From assembly GCF_001458355.1 (NCBI RefSeq), contig NZ_CYSA01000003.1, positions 231,754 through 295,753 of the forward strand: DNA of 64,000 nucleotides, written 5' to 3'. The first letter of the stretch is position 1. Every line of letters begins with the position of its first letter. This DNA is from Thalassovita gelatinovora. GTDB taxonomy: Bacteria > Pseudomonadota > Alphaproteobacteria > Rhodobacterales > Rhodobacteraceae. Below the pieces are notes generated by a model. It saw only the letters and a list, made by a program, of their open reading frames with translations, was not told the DNA's origin and searched no databases. This document shows positions 47,444 through 58,071 of the stretch, in pieces. Both the position numbers and the translations under genes were made by a program.

Positions 47444-48904
47444 ATGAGCGCCGGTCTCGTCATTCTTATCGTCCTGCTGATTGCATTCGTCGGCTTCTTC
47501 CTCGGTCGTACTCGTGCGTACAAATCGGCTGGCGGCGATATCCGAAAGCTGCATTCACGGCCTAACTATTACGGTCTAACAGTCGCAATTTATGCTGCTG
47601 TGCCTGCGCTTTTATTCACCATTCTCTGGCTGCTTTTGCAGCCCCTCTATATCGAAAGCCAAGTGTCGAAAATGATCGACGCGGTCGATATCCCCGATGG
47701 CGGGTCTCTCGATCTGGTGATGACGGATGTGCGCCGAATTTCGGACGGTTTAGATGTCGCGGTCAATGCCGGGACGATGACCGAAGACCAGATCGCCACC
47801 ATGCGCGCGGATCTGTCCGACCTGCGCGCTCGCTTGGGGGAAGTGGGGATTGCGGTTGCTTCGGACGTCCAGCAAAACGTACTGGACGCCGCCCGGGAAT
47901 ACCGCAAGCTATCTACCAAGCTGCAAATCGCAATGAGCGTTATCGTGATTGGTCTAAGCCTTGCCGGTGCCTTCATTTCCATGATGCGCATTCAACCCGA
48001 CTATCGCGCACGCAACACTTCGGAACATGCGATCAAGGCGCTATTGATTTTGTCTTCCTTCGTGGCGATCCTGACCACGCTCGGCATCATTTCGTCGCTG
48101 CTGTTTGAGACTGTGCATTTTTTCCAGCTCTATCGGGCAAGTGATTTCTTCTTCAACCTGACTTGGAACCCGCAATTCCGCGGCGGTTCCGACCTCGGTA
48201 TTCTGCCGCTTCTTTGGGGGACGCTCTATGTTTCCTTCGTCGCGCTAATCTTCGCGGTTCCAATCGGGCTGTTGGCGGCGATCTATCTTTCCGAATACGC
48301 CAGTAAAAATGTTCGGTCGTTCGCCAAGCCCGCTATCGAGGTGCTGGCCGGTATTCCGACCATCGTTTACGGTCTGTTCGCTCTCATCACCGTCGGTCCG
48401 CTTTTGCGCGATTATTTCGCACAGCCGCTAGGTATGGGAAATTCATCTTCCTCGGTGCTGACTGCTGGTATCGTGTTGGGGGTGATGCTTATCCCCTTTG
48501 TGTCGTCGCTTTCCGATGATGTGATCAACGCGGTGCCACAGGCAATGCGCGACGGGTCTTATGGGCTTGGTGCGACCAAATCCGAAACCATTAAGCAAGT
48601 GATCCTGCCCGCCGCTTTGCCGGGGGTTGTCGGGGCCGTCCTGCTGGCCGCAAGCCGCGCCATCGGCGAGACGATGATTGTGGTGATGGGCGCCGGTGCC
48701 GCCGCCAAGCTAAGCCTCAATCCATTCGAGGCGATGACGACGATCACCGTAAAAATCGTAAGCCAGTTGACTGGTGACACTGAATTCGCAAGCCCCGAAA
48801 CACTGGTCGCCTTTGCGCTTGGCCTGTCGCTGTTCGTTGTCACATTGGGGCTGAATATTCTCGCACTCTATATCGTGCGCAAATACCGGGAGCAGTACGA
48901 ATGA
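47444..48904 (+). CDS. pstC: Phosphate ABC transporter permease PstC
   Basis: A 486-residue permease. The family core (about residues 190-486, FNLTWNPQFRG, LAGIPTIVYGLFALI, GSYGLGATKSETIKQVILPAALPG) is preceded by about 180 residues with helices near 1-20, 45-67, 160-185 and a helical loop, the long form seen in Alphaproteobacteria. The stop overlaps pstA by four bases. Confidence 0.94.
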   Translation: MSAGLVILIVLLIAFVGFFLGRTRAYKSAGGDIRKLHSRPNYYGLTVAIYAAVPALLFTILWLLLQPLYIESQVSKMIDAVDIPDGGSLDLVMTDVRRISDGLDVAVNAGTMTEDQIATMRADLSDLRARLGEVGIAVASDVQQNVLDAAREYRKLSTKLQIAMSVIVIGLSLAGAFISMMRIQPDYRARNTSEHAIKALLILSSFVAILTTLGIISSLLFETVHFFQLYRASDFFFNLTWNPQFRGGSDLGILPLLWGTLYVSFVALIFAVPIGLLAAIYLSEYASKNVRSFAKPAIEVLAGIPTIVYGLFALITVGPLLRDYFAQPLGMGNSSSSVLTAGIVLGVMLIPFVSSLSDDVINAVPQAMRDGSYGLGATKSETIKQVILPAALPGVVGAVLLAASRAIGETMIVVMGAGAAAKLSLNPFEAMTTITVKIVSQLTGDTEFASPETLVAFALGLSLFVVTLGLNILALYIVRKYREQYE

Positions 48905-50259
48905 CTGACCTTTCGACGTCCGGGGCCGCCGCACCGCGCGGTCCGCATTCAAGTTCTCTGCTGGTTCAGGATGCCAATACCCGCAAGCGTAACGCCGCTG
49001 AAAGCAGGTTTCGCCTGTATGGCGTGATCGCCATCGCCATCGCCATCCTGGCCTTGTTCGCTTTGTTGGGGTCGATCCTCTACAATGGCAGTTCGTCCTT
49101 TCGACAAGCCTTTGTCGTGCTCGATGTGTATCTTGATCCAGCCAAGCTGGACAAAGACGGCACCCGCGATCTGGAAAAAATCGCCAAAGTTTCGACATTC
49201 GGATATGCACCGCTGATCGCGGCGGCTTTCGAAACGAAATTCGAAGATCCAGAAATTGGCGTCGAAGGGTTGTCTGCGAAAAATGCCGCCAAGCTGATTT
49301 CCAAGGAAGGCCCTGCCGAGCTGCGCCGCTATGTTCTGGCCAATCCCGACATGATTGGCGAAACGGTTCAATTCGAATTCCTCGCCTCTGGCCGGATCGA
49401 CGGCTATTACAAGGGCCGGGTAACGATGGAAACCGCAAAGCTGGACAAGAACGTTTCACCTGAACAACTGCAACTGGCGGATCAGTTGAAAGAAGCCGGC
49501 GTCTTGGCCATCAAGTTCAATACCGGTTTCCTGACCCGGGCGGACGCATCGGAAAACCGACCCGAAGCTGCGGGCCTTGGCGTGGCGATCCTGGGATCGT
49601 TCTACATGATGATCGTGGTGCTGTGCCTGGCCTTGCCAATCGGTGTGGCCGCGTCGATCTATCTGGAAGAATTCGCCCCCAAGAACTGGATCACCGACAT
49701 CATCGAGGTGAATATTTCCAACCTTGCGGCGGTCCCGTCGATCGTGTTCGGGATCCTTGGGCTTGCGATTTTCATCAATTTCGCCGGTCTGCCGCAATCT
49801 GCCCCGATCGTCGGCGGGCTGGTGCTGACGCTGATGACACTGCCGACCATCATCATCGCGACCCGCGCTTCGTTGAAGGCGGTGCCGCCGTCGATCCGCG
49901 ATGCCGCACTGGGGATCGGCGCTTCGAAAATGCAGGCAGTGTTTCATCATGTGTTACCCTTGGCCGCGCCGGGCATTCTGACCGGGACCATCATCGGTCT
50001 GGCCCAAGCTTTGGGCGAAACCGCGCCGCTGCTGCTGATCGGCATGGTGGCCTTTGTGCGTGACTTTCCCTCAGCACCGCCGGAAGGTTTTTTTGATCCC
50101 GCCGCCGCGCTTCCAGTTCAGGTTTACAATTGGACTCAGCGGTCTGACCCGGCCTTCGTCGAACGGGCCTCCGGCGCAATCATCGTCCTGATGGTGTTCC
50201 TGCTGATCATGAATGCCATAGCGATTGTTCTTCGCCGCCGGTTCGAACGCCGCTGGTAA
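48901..50259 (+). CDS. pstA: Phosphate ABC transporter permease PstA
   Basis: A 452-residue permease with an N-terminal soluble region between helix 1 (about 40-62) and the core, corresponding to the DUF3333 extension of alphaproteobacterial PstA. Core motifs: [53 protein letters not shown]. It starts inside the pstC stop (ATGA) and ends 22 bases before pstB. Confidence 0.93.
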   Translation: MTDLSTSGAAAPRGPHSSSLLVQDANTRKRNAAESRFRLYGVIAIAIAILALFALLGSILYNGSSSFRQAFVVLDVYLDPAKLDKDGTRDLEKIAKVSTFGYAPLIAAAFETKFEDPEIGVEGLSAKNAAKLISKEGPAELRRYVLANPDMIGETVQFEFLASGRIDGYYKGRVTMETAKLDKNVSPEQLQLADQLKEAGVLAIKFNTGFLTRADASENRPEAAGLGVAILGSFYMMIVVLCLALPIGVAASIYLEEFAPKNWITDIIEVNISNLAAVPSIVFGILGLAIFINFAGLPQSAPIVGGLVLTLMTLPTIIIATRASLKAVPPSIRDAALGIGASKMQAVFHHVLPLAAPGILTGTIIGLAQALGETAPLLLIGMVAFVRDFPSAPPEGFFDPAAALPVQVYNWTQRSDPAFVERASGAIIVLMVFLLIMNAIAIVLRRRFERRW

Positions 50260-50281
50260 GCTAAAAAAACGGATAAACCCA

Positions 50282-51079
50282 ATGTATGATGCACCGAATC
50301 TGGAGAAGACCGTGGACCAGAAAGAATTCAAGATAACCGCAGACAACGTTCAGGTTTTCTATGGCGACACCCATGCGATCAAGGACGTATCAGTCCAGAT
50401 CGAAGACAACACCGTCACCGCTTTCATCGGTCCCTCGGGCTGTGGCAAGTCGACGTTCCTGCGGTGCCTGAACCGGATGAACGACACCATCGATATCTGC
50501 CGGGTCGAAGGCAACATTCTGCTGGATGGTGAAAACATCTATGACAAAAAGGTCGACCCGGTGCAATTGCGCGCCAAGGTGGGCATGGTGTTCCAGAAAC
50601 CAAACCCGTTCCCGAAATCGATCTACGATAACATCGCCTATGGCCCGCGGATTCACGGACTGACCCGGAACAAGGCCGATCTGGACATCATCGTGGAAAA
50701 GTCGCTGCGTCGCGGCGCGATCTGGGACGAAGTCAAAGATCGACTGGATCAACCCGGCACCGGCTTGTCAGGCGGTCAGCAACAGCGCCTGTGCATTGCC
50801 CGCGCCATTGCCACCGAACCCGAAGTCCTGCTGATGGACGAACCTTGTTCGGCGCTTGACCCGATCGCCACCGCACAGGTCGAAGAACTGATCGACGAAT
50901 TGCGGCAGGACTATTCAGTGGTGATCGTGACCCACTCGATGCAACAGGCCGCACGGGTCAGCCAGAAAACCGCCTTTTTCCATCTTGGAAACCTGGTGGA
51001 ATACGGTGAAACCAGCCAGATCTTTACCAACCCGATAGACCCGCGCACAGAAAGCTACATCACCGGCCGTATCGGCTGA
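50282..51079 (+). CDS. pstB: Phosphate ABC transporter ATPase PstB
   Basis: A 265-residue ATPase with Walker [20 protein letters not shown], signature [15 protein letters not shown], Walker [13 protein letters not shown] and the switch histidine in VTHSMQQAA, all typical of PstB. The ATG at 50282 was chosen; a GTG about 30 bases downstream is an alternative that removes a variable N-terminus. Confidence 0.96.
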   Translation: MYDAPNLEKTVDQKEFKITADNVQVFYGDTHAIKDVSVQIEDNTVTAFIGPSGCGKSTFLRCLNRMNDTIDICRVEGNILLDGENIYDKKVDPVQLRAKVGMVFQKPNPFPKSIYDNIAYGPRIHGLTRNKADLDIIVEKSLRRGAIWDEVKDRLDQPGTGLSGGQQQRLCIARAIATEPEVLLMDEPCSALDPIATAQVEELIDELRQDYSVVIVTHSMQQAARVSQKTAFFHLGNLVEYGETSQIFTNPIDPRTESYITGRIG

Positions 51080-51108
51080 GCAAACGGATTTTGACTGAGG
51101 ATTCAGTA

Positions 51109-51825
51109 ATGAGCGAAGAACATATCGTAAAATCCTTCGATCGCGACCTGGAAGCCATTCAGGCCCAGATCATGAAGATGGGCGGTTTGGTCGAAGAATC
51201 GATCTTGAAAGCATCCCAATCTTTGGATGACCGCGACGAGGAACTGGCCGAACAGGTGCGCAACAGCGATAAGGCAATCGATGGCCTGGAATTTCTGATC
51301 AACGAAAACTGTGCCCGGTTGATCGCACTGCGCGCCCCGGCCGCGTCTGACCTGCGGGTGATCCTCAGCGTGATGAAAATCGCCGGTAATCTGGAACGGA
51401 TCGGCGATTACGCCAATAACATGGCCAAACGAACCGGAGTTCTGGTTCAGATGTCCCCGATCAACGGGTCGCATGCTGCCCTGCGTCGGATGGCGCGCGA
51501 AGTTCAACTGATGCTGAAAGACGCGCTGGACGCCTATATTCAGCGTGACGCGGAACTTGCGATGGATGTGATCCACCGCGACGAAGACGTCGACCAGATG
51601 TATAACGCCCTGTTTCGCGAATTCCTGACCTTCATGATGGAAGACCCGCGCAATATCACCGCCTGCATGCATCTGCATTTCATCGCCAAGAATACCGAAC
51701 GGATGGGCGATCACGTCACTTCGATCGCCGAACAGGTGATCTATCTCGTCGAAGGCGAAATTCCCGACATTGGCCGCCCAAAAGGCGATCTCACCTCGGT
51801 TGATCCGCAACTCGGAAAGGTCTGA
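51109..51825 (+). CDS. phoU: Phosphate signalling regulator PhoU
   Basis: A 238-residue protein of two PhoU helical repeats, each with the E/DXXXD metal motif (GGLVEESILKA..., and IHRDEDVDQMYNALFREFL). PhoU links PstB and PhoR and represses the regulon when phosphate is plentiful. The ATG at 51109 has GAGGA 7-11 bases upstream; the frame start at 51091 (TTG) lacks a site. phoB follows after 3 bases. Confidence 0.95.
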   Translation: MSEEHIVKSFDRDLEAIQAQIMKMGGLVEESILKASQSLDDRDEELAEQVRNSDKAIDGLEFLINENCARLIALRAPAASDLRVILSVMKIAGNLERIGDYANNMAKRTGVLVQMSPINGSHAALRRMAREVQLMLKDALDAYIQRDAELAMDVIHRDEDVDQMYNALFREFLTFMMEDPRNITACMHLHFIAKNTERMGDHVTSIAEQVIYLVEGEIPDIGRPKGDLTSVDPQLGKV

Positions 51826-51828
51826 TCC

Positions 51829-52518
51829 ATGTCGACATCGCAGCCGACGGTGCTGGTGGTTGAAGACGAACCTGCGCAACGAGAAGTGTTGGCTTATAAT
51901 CTTGAAGCCGAAGGGTTTCGTGTCACCAAAGCCGAAAACGGCGAAGAAGCACTGATCATGGTGGACGAAGAAAATCCCGATATCATCGTGCTGGATTGGA
52001 TGCTGCCCAACGTGTCAGGGATCGAGGTTTGCCGCCGCTTGAAAACCCGGACGGAAACCCGTGGTGTGCCGATCATCATGCTGTCGGCCCGATCCGAAGA
52101 AGTGGACAAGGTGCGCGGGCTGGAAACCGGGGCGGACGATTACGTGGTCAAACCCTATTCGCTGGTCGAATTGATGGCGCGGGTGCGCGCACAGTTGCGC
52201 CGCACCCGTCCGGCGACTGTGGGCGAACGGCTGGAATACGAAGATATCGTTCTGGATGCTGAAACCCACCGGGTGACTCGCGACGGCGAAGCCTTGAAGT
52301 TGGGACCGACGGAATTCCGGCTGCTTTCGACGTTCATGGAAAAACCCGGCCGGGTCTGGAGCCGCGAACAGTTGCTTGATCGGGTCTGGGGCCGTGACAT
52401 CTATGTCGATACCCGCACGGTGGACGTGCATATCGGTCGGTTGCGCAAGGCACTGACCCTTCATGGCGGCGTCGATCCGCTGCGCACGGTACGCGGGGCC
52501 GGGTACGCCTTGGGCTAA
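51829..52518 (+). CDS. phoB: Phosphate regulon response regulator PhoB
   Basis: OmpR-type activator of 229 residues: receiver domain with the phospho-acceptor in IIVLDWMLPNVSG, acidic pair VVEDEPAQREV, K in GADDYVVKPYS, then the winged helix with HRVTRDGEALKLGPTEFRLL and RVWGRDIYVDTRTVDVHIGRLRK. Last gene of the operon; only 54 bases separate it from the convergent LysR gene and no terminator is obvious. Confidence 0.96.
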   Translation: MSTSQPTVLVVEDEPAQREVLAYNLEAEGFRVTKAENGEEALIMVDEENPDIIVLDWMLPNVSGIEVCRRLKTRTETRGVPIIMLSARSEEVDKVRGLETGADDYVVKPYSLVELMARVRAQLRRTRPATVGERLEYEDIVLDAETHRVTRDGEALKLGPTEFRLLSTFMEKPGRVWSREQLLDRVWGRDIYVDTRTVDVHIGRLRKALTLHGGVDPLRTVRGAGYALG

Positions 52519-52572
52519 AGGCGAATTCCGACACGGGATTTTCCAGCCGGAACAGGCATTATTATCGAAGCG

Positions 52573-53484
52573 CTAACGGGGCAGGGGGTCTTCATCCTCT
52601 GCCTGCGTTGCCAGCCAGGTCCGAAAAATCTTCAGGGACCGGTCTTCGGACCGTTCGGTCGGCCAGACCAGATAATAGGCCCCCAGCGGCCGCGTTGCAC
52701 CACCATAAGCGACCACCAGATTGCCGTTCTTCAGATCCTGCTGCACAAGGTAATCGGGCATCAAGGCAACCCCCAGCCCATGTATCGCCGCCTGCAAGAT
52801 CGTTGAGAACTGGTCGAAGATCGTACCGGAAACAGTGCCCGGCGACACGCCATAGCTGTCGAACCACTGAGACCACGCTGTGGGCCGGGTTTCGATATGC
52901 AGCAGCGGCAGATCCAACAAATCGCGCGGATGGGCAACGGTAACATTGTTCAGAACCTGCGGTGCGCAGACCGGCAACATGTTTTCCGGCCGCAGTTTCA
53001 GATGCGACGTCCCCGGCCATTCTGCATTGCCGAAATGGATCGCCGCATCAAAAGGTTCAAAGGCAAAATCAAACGGTTTCAACCGGGTCGCCATGTTGAT
53101 GGTGATTTCTGGATGACGGGCCGCGAAATCGGGCAGGCGGGGCACCAGCCAACGCATCCCAAAGGTCGGCAGGATCGCCAGATTCAGACTGCCGCCCCTC
53201 GGATTGACCTGCACTTTCAATGACGCCTGCGCGATCGTTTGCAGCGCCCCCCGGATCGTTGCGGCATATTCTTTGGCTGCCGGTGTCAATCGCATGGTCT
53301 TGCGTTCGCGGATGATCAGCGACGTGCCCAGTTGCGCCTCAAGCGCCTGCAACTGCCGACTGACCGCGCTTTGGGTCTGGTTCAGTTCTTCCGCCGCCGC
53401 CGTAGCGCTACCCAATCGGTCCAGCGCTTCCAACGCACGCAGCGACGCGATCGATGGAAGAAATCGCCGTTGCGCTCCATTCAT
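52573..53484 (-). CDS. LysR-family regulator (GcvA-like) divergent from gcdH
   Basis: A 303-residue LysR protein: winged helix with LPSIASLRALEALDRLGS and NQTQSAVSRQLQALE, then an effector domain with TFGMRWLVPRLPDFAARHP and AAIHGLGVALMPDYLV. Sequence resembles the GcvA subgroup. Position opposite glutaryl-CoA dehydrogenase matches GcdR-type control of gcdH known in other Proteobacteria (inference). A short CTCAT-AA-ATGAG dyad lies at 53568-53579 in the shared 103-bp region. Confidence 0.85.
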   Translation of the reverse strand: MNGAQRRFLPSIASLRALEALDRLGSATAAAEELNQTQSAVSRQLQALEAQLGTSLIIRERKTMRLTPAAKEYAATIRGALQTIAQASLKVQVNPRGGSLNLAILPTFGMRWLVPRLPDFAARHPEITINMATRLKPFDFAFEPFDAAIHFGNAEWPGTSHLKLRPENMLPVCAPQVLNNVTVAHPRDLLDLPLLHIETRPTAWSQWFDSYGVSPGTVSGTIFDQFSTILQAAIHGLGVALMPDYLVQQDLKNGNLVVAYGGATRPLGAYYLVWPTERSEDRSLKIFRTWLATQAEDEDPLPR

Positions 53485-53587
53485 TCTGTTTACTCATATG
53501 TTGATGCGAATTAGTCGCTATTTTCCTTATCTTTATTGGCGTAACATAAAAAATGAAGCAAGCAATACTCATAAATGAGGCCCCGAA

Positions 53588-54808
53588 ATGACCGACCGTC
53601 CGTCCCTACGCGCCAAAGACGCCCCGGATCTGAATGCCTTTGACTGGGCCGATCCGTTCAAATTGAACGATCAGCTCAGCGAAGATGAACGCATGATCCG
53701 CGACAGCGCCCATGCCTATTGTCAGGAAAAATTGCAGCCACGGATTCTGAAAGCCTTTGCAGAAGAACAGACCGATCCCGATATTTTCCGCGAAATGGGC
53801 GAAATGGGCCTGTTGGGCGTCACCGTGCCGGAACAATACGGGGGCATCGGTGCGGGCTATGTCAGCTATGGTCTGGTCGCGCGCGAAGTCGAACGGGTCG
53901 ATTCCGGCTATCGGTCGATGATGTCGGTGCAATCGAGCCTGGTGATGTACCCGATCTATGCCTATGGCAGCGAAGAACAGCGGCAGAAATACCTGCCGAA
54001 ACTGTCCAGCGGCGAATGGATTGGCTGTTTCGGACTGACCGAACCGGATGCCGGGTCCGATCCGGGGGGGATGAAAACCCGTGCCACCAAGACCGATGGC
54101 GGCTATGTGCTGAACGGGTCGAAAATGTGGATTTCAAACAGCCCGATTGCAGATGTTTTCGTCGTCTGGGCCAAATCCGACGCCCATGGCGGCAAAATCC
54201 GCGGCTTCGTGCTGGAAAAAGGCATGAAGGGGCTGTCAGCACCGAAAATTCAAAACAAGATGAGCCTGCGCGCCTCGATCACCGGGGAAATCGTTCTGGA
54301 CAATGTGGAAGTCGGCGAAGACGCCCTGCTGCCGCATGTCGAAGGCCTGAAGGGACCGTTCGGCTGTCTGAACCGGGCGCGTTATGGTATCAGCTGGGGC
54401 GTCTTGGGGGCGGCCGAATTCTGCTGGCACGCGGCGCGGCAATACGGGCTGGACCGGCACCAATTTAAACGTCCGCTGGCACAGACCCAACTGTATCAGA
54501 AAAAGCTGGCCGATATGCAGACCGAAATCGCTCTGGGCCTGCAAGCGTCATTGCAAGTGGGCCGGTTGATGGACAAGGCTGAAGCGGCGCCCGAAATGAT
54601 CAGCATCGTCAAGCGGAACAATTGCGGCAAATGCCTGGATATTGCGCGGATGTCCCGCGACATGCATGGCGGCAACGGCATCAGTCTTGAATTCGGTGTC
54701 ATTCGCCACTTGGTCAATCTGGAAACCGTGAACACGTATGAAGGGGCGCATGACGTTCACGCTCTGATCCTGGGCCGGGCGCAGACCGGGTTGCAGGCGT
54801 TTTTCTGA
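53588..54808 (+). CDS. gcdH: Glutaryl-CoA dehydrogenase
   Basis: Flavoprotein that oxidises and decarboxylates glutaryl-CoA to crotonyl-CoA in lysine and tryptophan breakdown. The 406-residue protein is of the acyl-CoA dehydrogenase fold with [33 protein letters not shown], and the catalytic glutamate in [16 protein letters not shown]. The N-terminus ([18 protein letters not shown]) is characteristic of GcdH. A probable terminator follows. Confidence 0.94.
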   Translation: MTDRPSLRAKDAPDLNAFDWADPFKLNDQLSEDERMIRDSAHAYCQEKLQPRILKAFAEEQTDPDIFREMGEMGLLGVTVPEQYGGIGAGYVSYGLVAREVERVDSGYRSMMSVQSSLVMYPIYAYGSEEQRQKYLPKLSSGEWIGCFGLTEPDAGSDPGGMKTRATKTDGGYVLNGSKMWISNSPIADVFVVWAKSDAHGGKIRGFVLEKGMKGLSAPKIQNKMSLRASITGEIVLDNVEVGEDALLPHVEGLKGPFGCLNRARYGISWGVLGAAEFCWHAARQYGLDRHQFKRPLAQTQLYQKKLADMQTEIALGLQASLQVGRLMDKAEAAPEMISIVKRNNCGKCLDIARMSRDMHGGNGISLEFGVIRHLVNLETVNTYEGAHDVHALILGRAQTGLQAFF

Positions 54809-54817
54809 CAAGGGCAG

Positions 54818-54855
54818 GGCGCGCGGGTTCGATCCGCGCGCCTTCCCGGTTTTGT
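54818..54855 (+). terminator. Probable terminator after gcdH
   Basis: 9-bp GC stem GGCGCGCGG/CCGCGCGCC, 7-base loop, followed by TTCCCGGTTTTGTT. The T tract is interrupted, so efficiency is uncertain. Confidence 0.6.
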
Positions 54856-55092
54856 TCCGGCCGGTACGTGATCGGTGAAACCACTGCTGGCCTGCACCTG
54901 CCTGCTTCGCAAGCCGAAATCAGTACCGCCAAACATGTTGTATTTTCAACCAACCGGTGTCAGCGCCTCCCGGTCCCCGTAAACACGGGTGACAAAAAAC
55001 ATTGTCATATCCCCCGTTCAGGGTAGAGCTAGAAGGCAGAGCAACCGCTATCTTCACCATCGACGACAGACCGGAAGGGGATCGGGTTCAAA

Positions 55093-57249
55093 ATGCGCAT
55101 GACTCCGGCCCTGACCTTGGTTGCCGCCCTGCTGATAGTGGCGTTCACCGTGGTGACGGCACTGTATATCGCCTTGCATCAGCCGTGGATGGGAACGACC
55201 CTGACGATTTCGCCCTCAGGCGGGCTCAGCATCAATACGCCATCCCGATATGGTCCGAACAGCACCTTGCCCGCCGACAGCGTGCTCCGCGCCATCGGTC
55301 AGGATCGGGGCGAAGGCAAAATCCCACTGGTTACGACCGACGTGATCGAGGAACCCGATTTCTTCGATACCTTTCTGGATATGGATGGTTTTTTCCACCG
55401 GCAGGGGCAGTTGCATGACATCCTGTCCCGTCCCACTATTTACGCCGATCTGGATATCGCCGGAACACCCCTGAGCGATGCTGAAATCAGCGTTTCCGCA
55501 CAGCGACCGCTGGCCAGTCTGCCGCTGGTGTTTTGGGTTCAACTGTTCGTCGGCATTACCGGCTTTTTCATCGCCGCCTGGGTCTGGAGCCTGAAACGTA
55601 CAGAATTACCTACCTTCTTCTTTGCATTGGCTGGATTTGGGTTGATGATTTCCGCAACTTCGGCGGCGATTTACAGTACCCGCGAACTCGCCTTGCCGGA
55701 AACGTTGTTTTCCCTCCTGTCCAGCCTGAACCATATAGGCGCCTTGACCTTCGGGGCCGGTATGATTGGCCTGTTCCTCAGTTATCCGTATCGGCTGGTC
55801 GGTACGGGATTGGCGTTTCTGCCGTCGCTTCTCCTGGCGTTTTGGGTTGCTGCGGACTGGTTCCGTCTGCTGGAAGGGCCACCACTGGCCCGGCAATTGC
55901 CGATCATTTTGGCAATGGCGACAATCGCAATCTGCGTGGTGCTGCAATTTTGGAAAACGCGCGGCGATCCGCGTGCCCGCGCGGTGTTGCGCTGGCTTGG
56001 CCTGTCGGTGCTGATCGGGGCGGGCCTGTTCGTGCTGACCTCGATCGTGCCGGAACTGTTCGGGGCAGGGCGGTTGCAATCGCAGGGCTATTCTTTCCTG
56101 TATTTCCTGATCATCTATGTCGGTGTGGCGCTTGGCGTGTCACGTTACCGGCTGTTTGATCTGGAAGAATGGGCATTCCGCATCCTGTTTTACATGGGGG
56201 GCATTCTTTTAATCGTGTTGCTGGACGTCGCCTTGGTGCTGATCGTTTCGATCGAAGAAGTACCGGCCTTCAGCCTGTCCTTTGTTCTGGTGGCGCTGTT
56301 CTATCTTCCTTTTCGCGACAGTCTGTGGCGGCTGTTCATGTCAAACACGGACCGCAACCGCGAAGCATTATTCACCCATGTCGTCGATATCGCGCTGACC
56401 CCCACCGGCAAAAGCCAAACTTCACGTTGGCAGAACCTTCTGGCTCAAATTTATAATCCGCTCGACATCCATCCCGCCGAAACATCCGACCGGTCGGGCA
56501 TAGAAAAAGAAGGGCTGGGCATGGTTATTCCGGCCATCGGCAACATTCCGGCGCTGCGGCTGGAATATGCCAATCAGGGCCGAAAACTGTTCAGCCAGCG
56601 CGATCAGGATCTGGCCGGGGAACTGATTTCGATGTTGACCCACACCTATGAAAGCCGTCAGGCCTTTGAACAAGGCGTCGCCGAAGAACGAAGCCGCATT
56701 GCCCGTGATATGCATGACAATATCGGCGCGCAATTACTGGGTGCCTTGCACAGCCGCAATGCTGAACGCAAGGATGGCATGATCCGCGCAAGCCTGTCCG
56801 ACCTGCGCGACATCATCAACAACCTGTCGCATACCGGATTATCGCTACAAGAAGTTCTGGCCGATCTCAGGGCGGAAACCGTCGACCGGGTACATAATGC
56901 CGACATCGCACTGCAATGGCAATTTTCCGGGGATGAAAACGCAACCCTGTCACCGGGATCTGTCCACGCATTCCGGTCGATCCTGCGTGAAGCGATCAGC
57001 AATGTAATCCGCCATTCCCAAGCCGGGCAGGTGAGTATCAGCGTGACCCGCGATGGGGACGCCGTTGCCCTGACAATCGAAGATGACGGGGTAGGATTTG
57101 ATCCGGCCCACCAACATGCAGGCAACGGCATTACCAATATGCGGGCGCGGATTGAAAATCTTGGCGGTATTTTCGAAATGACCTCGTCATCTCGCGGCAC
57201 CCGGATCGCCGCAAGGCTGCCACTTGCCGATACGGAGAACCAGGCATGA
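55093..57249 (+). CDS. Membrane sensor histidine kinase (HisKA_3/NarX type)
   Basis: A 718-residue sensor. One N-terminal helix (residues about 6-30), a periplasmic segment (30-140) whose PSGGLSINTPS start looks PDZ-like, then about eight further helices (145-415), a cytoplasmic GAF-like linker (about 430-530) and a HisKA_3 domain with the phospho-accepting histidine in ARDMHDNIGAQLLG, followed by HATPase_c (REAISNVIRHSQA, IEDDGVGFD, GNGITNMRARI). Signal unknown. The stop overlaps the response regulator start (ATGA), so both proteins form one two-component pair. Confidence 0.88.
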   Translation: MRMTPALTLVAALLIVAFTVVTALYIALHQPWMGTTLTISPSGGLSINTPSRYGPNSTLPADSVLRAIGQDRGEGKIPLVTTDVIEEPDFFDTFLDMDGFFHRQGQLHDILSRPTIYADLDIAGTPLSDAEISVSAQRPLASLPLVFWVQLFVGITGFFIAAWVWSLKRTELPTFFFALAGFGLMISATSAAIYSTRELALPETLFSLLSSLNHIGALTFGAGMIGLFLSYPYRLVGTGLAFLPSLLLAFWVAADWFRLLEGPPLARQLPIILAMATIAICVVLQFWKTRGDPRARAVLRWLGLSVLIGAGLFVLTSIVPELFGAGRLQSQGYSFLYFLIIYVGVALGVSRYRLFDLEEWAFRILFYMGGILLIVLLDVALVLIVSIEEVPAFSLSFVLVALFYLPFRDSLWRLFMSNTDRNREALFTHVVDIALTPTGKSQTSRWQNLLAQIYNPLDIHPAETSDRSGIEKEGLGMVIPAIGNIPALRLEYANQGRKLFSQRDQDLAGELISMLTHTYESRQAFEQGVAEERSRIARDMHDNIGAQLLGALHSRNAERKDGMIRASLSDLRDIINNLSHTGLSLQEVLADLRAETVDRVHNADIALQWQFSGDENATLSPGSVHAFRSILREAISNVIRHSQAGQVSISVTRDGDAVALTIEDDGVGFDPAHQHAGNGITNMRARIENLGGIFEMTSSSRGTRIAARLPLADTENQA

Positions 57250-57899
57250 AAGAAATCCTGATCGTCGAAGATATCGCCGAAACTCGGCGCTGGCTGGGTG
57301 ATATTGCCAGCACCGCATTTCCCGGCTGCACCATCAGTGAGGCCCGCAATATGCGGGCCGGGATTTCGGCGGTGGCAAGTAAGGATTTCGATCTGGCAAT
57401 GATCGATCTTGGTCTGCCGGACGGGTCGGGGCTGGACGTGTTGCGCAATCTGCGTCTGGTCCAACCCAAAGCGGCCTGTATCATCACCACAGTGATGGGG
57501 GAAGATTCCCATATCGTTGCCGCGCTTTCTGCCGGGGCCGACGGGTATCTGTTGAAAGAGCAACCCGAAGATCTGCTGATACAGCAATTGCGCCAACTGG
57601 CCCAAGGCATCCCGGCGCTGACGCCATCGATCGCGCGCCGCATCATGGAACATTTTCGTTATACCGGGCCAGCCGCAGATCCCGAGGACGAACTCAGTTC
57701 CCGCGAAAAAGAAGTGCTAGCGCTGATCGGGCGGGGACTGCGCAATGTCGAAGTGGCCGAGGATCTGGATATTGCCGAAGGCACAGTGGCGAGCCACATA
57801 AAGACGATCTACCGCAAACTGGGAATATCATCGCGCGCCGAAGCCGCGTGGCATGCCGCCAGAATGGGGCTGGTCGCGCCAAGACAGACCGGCAGGTAA
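57246..57899 (+). CDS. NarL/FixJ-type response regulator
   Basis: A 217-residue regulator. The receiver domain has the acidic pair VEDIAE, phospho-acceptor in MIDLGLPDGSG and the lysine in GYLLKEQ; the C-terminal LuxR-type helix-turn-helix is LSSREKEVLALIGRGL to IAEGTVASHIKTIYRKLGIS. Target genes are not indicated by its neighbours; the next gene is on the other strand. Confidence 0.9.
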   Translation: MKEILIVEDIAETRRWLGDIASTAFPGCTISEARNMRAGISAVASKDFDLAMIDLGLPDGSGLDVLRNLRLVQPKAACIITTVMGEDSHIVAALSAGADGYLLKEQPEDLLIQQLRQLAQGIPALTPSIARRIMEHFRYTGPAADPEDELSSREKEVLALIGRGLRNVEVAEDLDIAEGTVASHIKTIYRKLGISSRAEAAWHAARMGLVAPRQTGR

Positions 57900-58030
57900 G
57901 GCCGCATTTCTTTGCCTACTTAATTCGCATAATCGGTATTATGGTAAATATTGCGAAACGACAGGTTCAGCTAGTAACGTAGTTTCTCTATACTTAACAG
58001 ATTATTAGCTGCCATACATGAAAGACGTCT

Positions 58031-58059
58031 TGCTGGACCGAACAAGGCTCGGTCCAGCA
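58031..58059. terminator. Hairpin between convergent response regulator and thiolase genes
   Basis: Perfect 11-bp stem TGCTGGACCGA/TCGGTCCAGCA with a 7-base loop, 12 bases after the thiolase stop on the minus strand. T tract weak (GACGTCTTTC). Confidence 0.6.
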
Positions 58060-58071
58060 AACACGTTCATC

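Noticed and set aside
46309..47523. 404-codon open frame on the minus strand opposite pstS
   Set aside because: Antisense shadow; crosses the pstS-pstC hairpin and has no start signal.
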